From Haloferacaceae archaeon (lineage in GTDB: Archaea > Halobacteriota > Halobacteria > Halobacteriales > Haloferacaceae): a DNA stretch of 5,691 nucleotides. The notes beneath the pieces were generated by a model, which was not told the origin of the DNA, did not search any database, and was given only the letters and a program-made list of their open reading frames with translations. The DNA lies in assembly GCA_018609965.1 (NCBI GenBank), contig JAHENP010000192.1, forward strand, positions 1 through 5,691, written 5' to 3'. Positions 4,500 through 5,691 of this stretch are shown piece by piece; the stretch's first letter is position 1; the number at the start of each line of letters is the position of its first letter. Both the position numbers and the translations under genes were made by a program.

Positions 4500-5540
4500 A
4501 TGGTAGACAGACAACAGGTCACCGCGTCCCTCGTCGCGGTGTTGTTGGTCGTCGGCCTGATCGGCGCTGGCCTCGCGTACAACCAGGTCCCAGAGGGCCA
4601 CGAGGGCGTCGTCAAGGAGTTCGGCGCCGTCACGGGTGACACCCGCGACAGCGGTGCCCACCTCGTGATCCCGGTCGTCGAGCAGATTCAGAACGTCGAG
4701 ATCCGCCCGCGGACGTACACCATGTCGGACACACAGGGTGAGGGCCAACGGAACGAGGCGGACGCCATCACCGTCAAGACCGTCAACGGGTCGTCCGTCG
4801 ACATCGACGTGACCGTGCGGTACCGGATCGACTCGGACGCCGCAGACACGTTCGTCGAGGACTGGAACGACGAGGATCAGCTGGAACGCCGGCTGATCAG
4901 GCCGACGATCCGGTCGGTGTTGCGCGACGAGGCGTCGTCGCTCCAGACGACCGGCGACGGCGCGATTTACAAGACGGAGAGCCGCCAACGGCTCGGCCGG
5001 ATCACCGCCACGGCGCTGGATGAGTCGTTCGAGCAGGAGCCGGTGATCCTCGAAGAGGTGCAGATCCGCAACGTCGACTTGCCCGACTCCATCGACCAGG
5101 CGCTCGACGAGAAGGAGGAGGCGAAACAACGCGTCCAGGTCGAACAGGAACGTGTCAAACAGGAACGTGCCCGCGCCGAACAGAAGCGCGTCCAGGCACA
5201 GGCGGAGGCTGACGTGATCGAGATCGAGGGGCAGGCGCTCCGCGAGAACCCGATCGTCCTCCGACAACAGTACATCAGTGCGCTCCAAGGCGGCTCCGTC
5301 TTTGTCGTCGGCTCCGGCGGCAACGGGAGCGGCAACACGCCGATCATCCTCGATCCGCAGATGACTGCCGGATCGAACGAGACGACGAACACGTCGGTGC
5401 CGACCACCAACACTACGCGGTCGGTGTCGGCCGAACCGCTGGCTGCTGTACTGTCTGGTGTGTCACAGCCGGTGTCGCCGACGAGAGGGGCTGTGGACGC
5501 TCCGGCGGTGGACGAACCGGTAGCCCGCCACTCCGACTGA
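4500..5540 (+). CDS. Prohibitin/stomatin-type SPFH (band 7) membrane protein
   Basis: This 346-residue protein belongs to the SPFH superfamily and is closest in pattern to prohibitin/HflK. These proteins form membrane-anchored rings that scaffold membrane domains and modulate proteases. One N-terminal helix (about 10-27, SLVAVLLVVGLIGAGLAY) anchors it. The SPFH domain spans about 28-195, with recognisable VPEGHEGVVKEFGAVTG (30-46), GAHLVIPVVEQIQNVEIRPR (52-71), VDIDVTVRYRID (100-111), LIRPTIRSVLRDEAS (132-146) and EEVQIRNVDLPDSIDQALDE (185-204). A Glu/Gln/Arg/Lys coiled coil follows at about 203-245, with a repeated QVEQERVKQERARAEQKRVQ core. After VFVVGSGGNGSGNTPIILDP, where homologues usually end soon, there is a tail of about 60 residues with Thr/Asn-rich sequon clusters (NETTNTS, NTT). 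ATG 4500 is supported by GGAGG 4 nt upstream. No FtsH- or NfeD-type partner is visible in the window. Confidence 0.92.
   Translation: MVDRQQVTASLVAVLLVVGLIGAGLAYNQVPEGHEGVVKEFGAVTGDTRDSGAHLVIPVVEQIQNVEIRPRTYTMSDTQGEGQRNEADAITVKTVNGSSVDIDVTVRYRIDSDAADTFVEDWNDEDQLERRLIRPTIRSVLRDEASSLQTTGDGAIYKTESRQRLGRITATALDESFEQEPVILEEVQIRNVDLPDSIDQALDEKEEAKQRVQVEQERVKQERARAEQKRVQAQAEADVIEIEGQALRENPIVLRQQYISALQGGSVFVVGSGGNGSGNTPIILDPQMTAGSNETTNTSVPTTNTTRSVSAEPLAAVLSGVSQPVSPTRGAVDAPAVDEPVARHSD
5143..5169 (+). repeat. Short in-frame repeat in the SPFH coiled coil
   Basis: AACAGGAACGTG occurs at 5143-5154 and 5158-5169, a 15-nt period encoding EQERV then KQERA. It is an internal duplication of the coiled-coil heptad region. 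Confidence 0.6.
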
Positions 5541-5587
5541 TCCTCGTCTCGTGACCGACCGCGGGTGAGGAACTGCTCTCCCACCCG

Positions 5588-5595
5588 TTGAAGTA
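5588..5595 (+). promoter_or_regulatory. TATA-like box for the SDR gene (leaderless)
   Basis: TTGAAGTA resembles haloarchaeal TTTAAGTA-type boxes. Its centre is about 26 nt before GTG 5618, fitting a leaderless mRNA that begins at that codon. It is only about 17 nt from the other in-frame GTG at 5609, which argues against that start. Confidence 0.5.
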
Positions 5596-5617
5596 CGACC
5601 GTCACCACGTGCGTATC

Positions 5618-5691
5618 GTGTCCGACACAGACGACGGCGCGGCGCTGGTGACGGGCGCCTCCAGCGGGATCGGTGCGGCGTTGGCGTTGGA
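5618..5691 (+). CDS. Short-chain dehydrogenase/reductase (SDR), N-terminal fragment cut by window edge
   Basis: Only the first 24 codons are present. From GTG 5618 they read MSDTDDGAALVTGASSGIGAALAL, which holds the SDR Rossmann motif TGxxxGxG (TGASSGIG, residues 13-20) that binds NAD(P)H. The SDR superfamily is large, and the substrate cannot be told from this part. The catalytic Ser-Tyr-Lys lies beyond the window. An in-frame GTG at 5609 would add MRI, but the promoter spacing favours 5618. It lies on the same strand as the SPFH gene, 77 bases past its stop, and appears to have its own promoter. Confidence 0.85.
   Translation, partial: MSDTDDGAALVTGASSGIGAALAL

Noticed and set aside
4461..5608. 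Minus-strand frames of 275 and 213 codons opposite the SPFH gene
   Set aside because: Leu/Asp/Arg-rich and Ser/Arg-rich antisense products, expected opposite a Glu/Gln/Arg coiled coil in GC-rich DNA.

Overview
The window looks like chromosomal DNA from a halophilic archaeon (class Halobacteria). It is GC-rich. Its proteins are rich in Asp, Glu, Thr and Val. AT-rich TATA-like boxes sit about 25 nt upstream of start codons, which fits leaderless transcripts, and several genes start with GTG. I saw no CRISPR array, insertion sequence, tRNA or rRNA. The genus cannot be fixed from the sequence.

Layout. (1) Positions 1-1083, minus strand: 361 open codons running off the left edge. They encode an N-terminally anchored surface protein with a LolA-like region and a C-terminal DUF4367-like region. 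(2) Positions 1084-1308: a divergent intergenic region with a TATA-like box for each side and a shared ACTCACTA motif. (3) Positions 1309-3338, plus strand: a two-gene operon for a MacB/LolD-type ABC ATPase and its four-helix MacB/FtsX-type permease, joined by a 1-nt TGATG overlap with a strong Shine-Dalgarno inside the ATPase gene. (4) Positions 3452-4173: a GTGA-coupled pair of membrane protein genes, a 54-residue two-helix protein followed by a DUF5518-like protein with a SHOCT-like tail. (5) Positions 4174-4499: a 326-bp gene-free stretch with a perfect 15-bp tandem duplication and two hairpins. (6) Positions 4500-5540: a prohibitin/stomatin-type SPFH membrane protein with an unusual low-complexity tail. 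(7) Positions 5618-5691: the first 24 codons of a short-chain dehydrogenase/reductase, cut by the right edge.

How the genes may work together. The LolA-like protein lies back-to-back with the MacB/LolD-type transporter. This resembles the parts of the bacterial lipoprotein-release machinery, in a cell expected to have no outer membrane. The likely shared theme of regions 1-3 is handling a lipid, lipoprotein or other hydrophobic substrate at the outer face of the cytoplasmic membrane, but this is inference. The small membrane proteins and the SPFH protein also act at the membrane, but nothing in the sequence ties them to the transporter except proximity.
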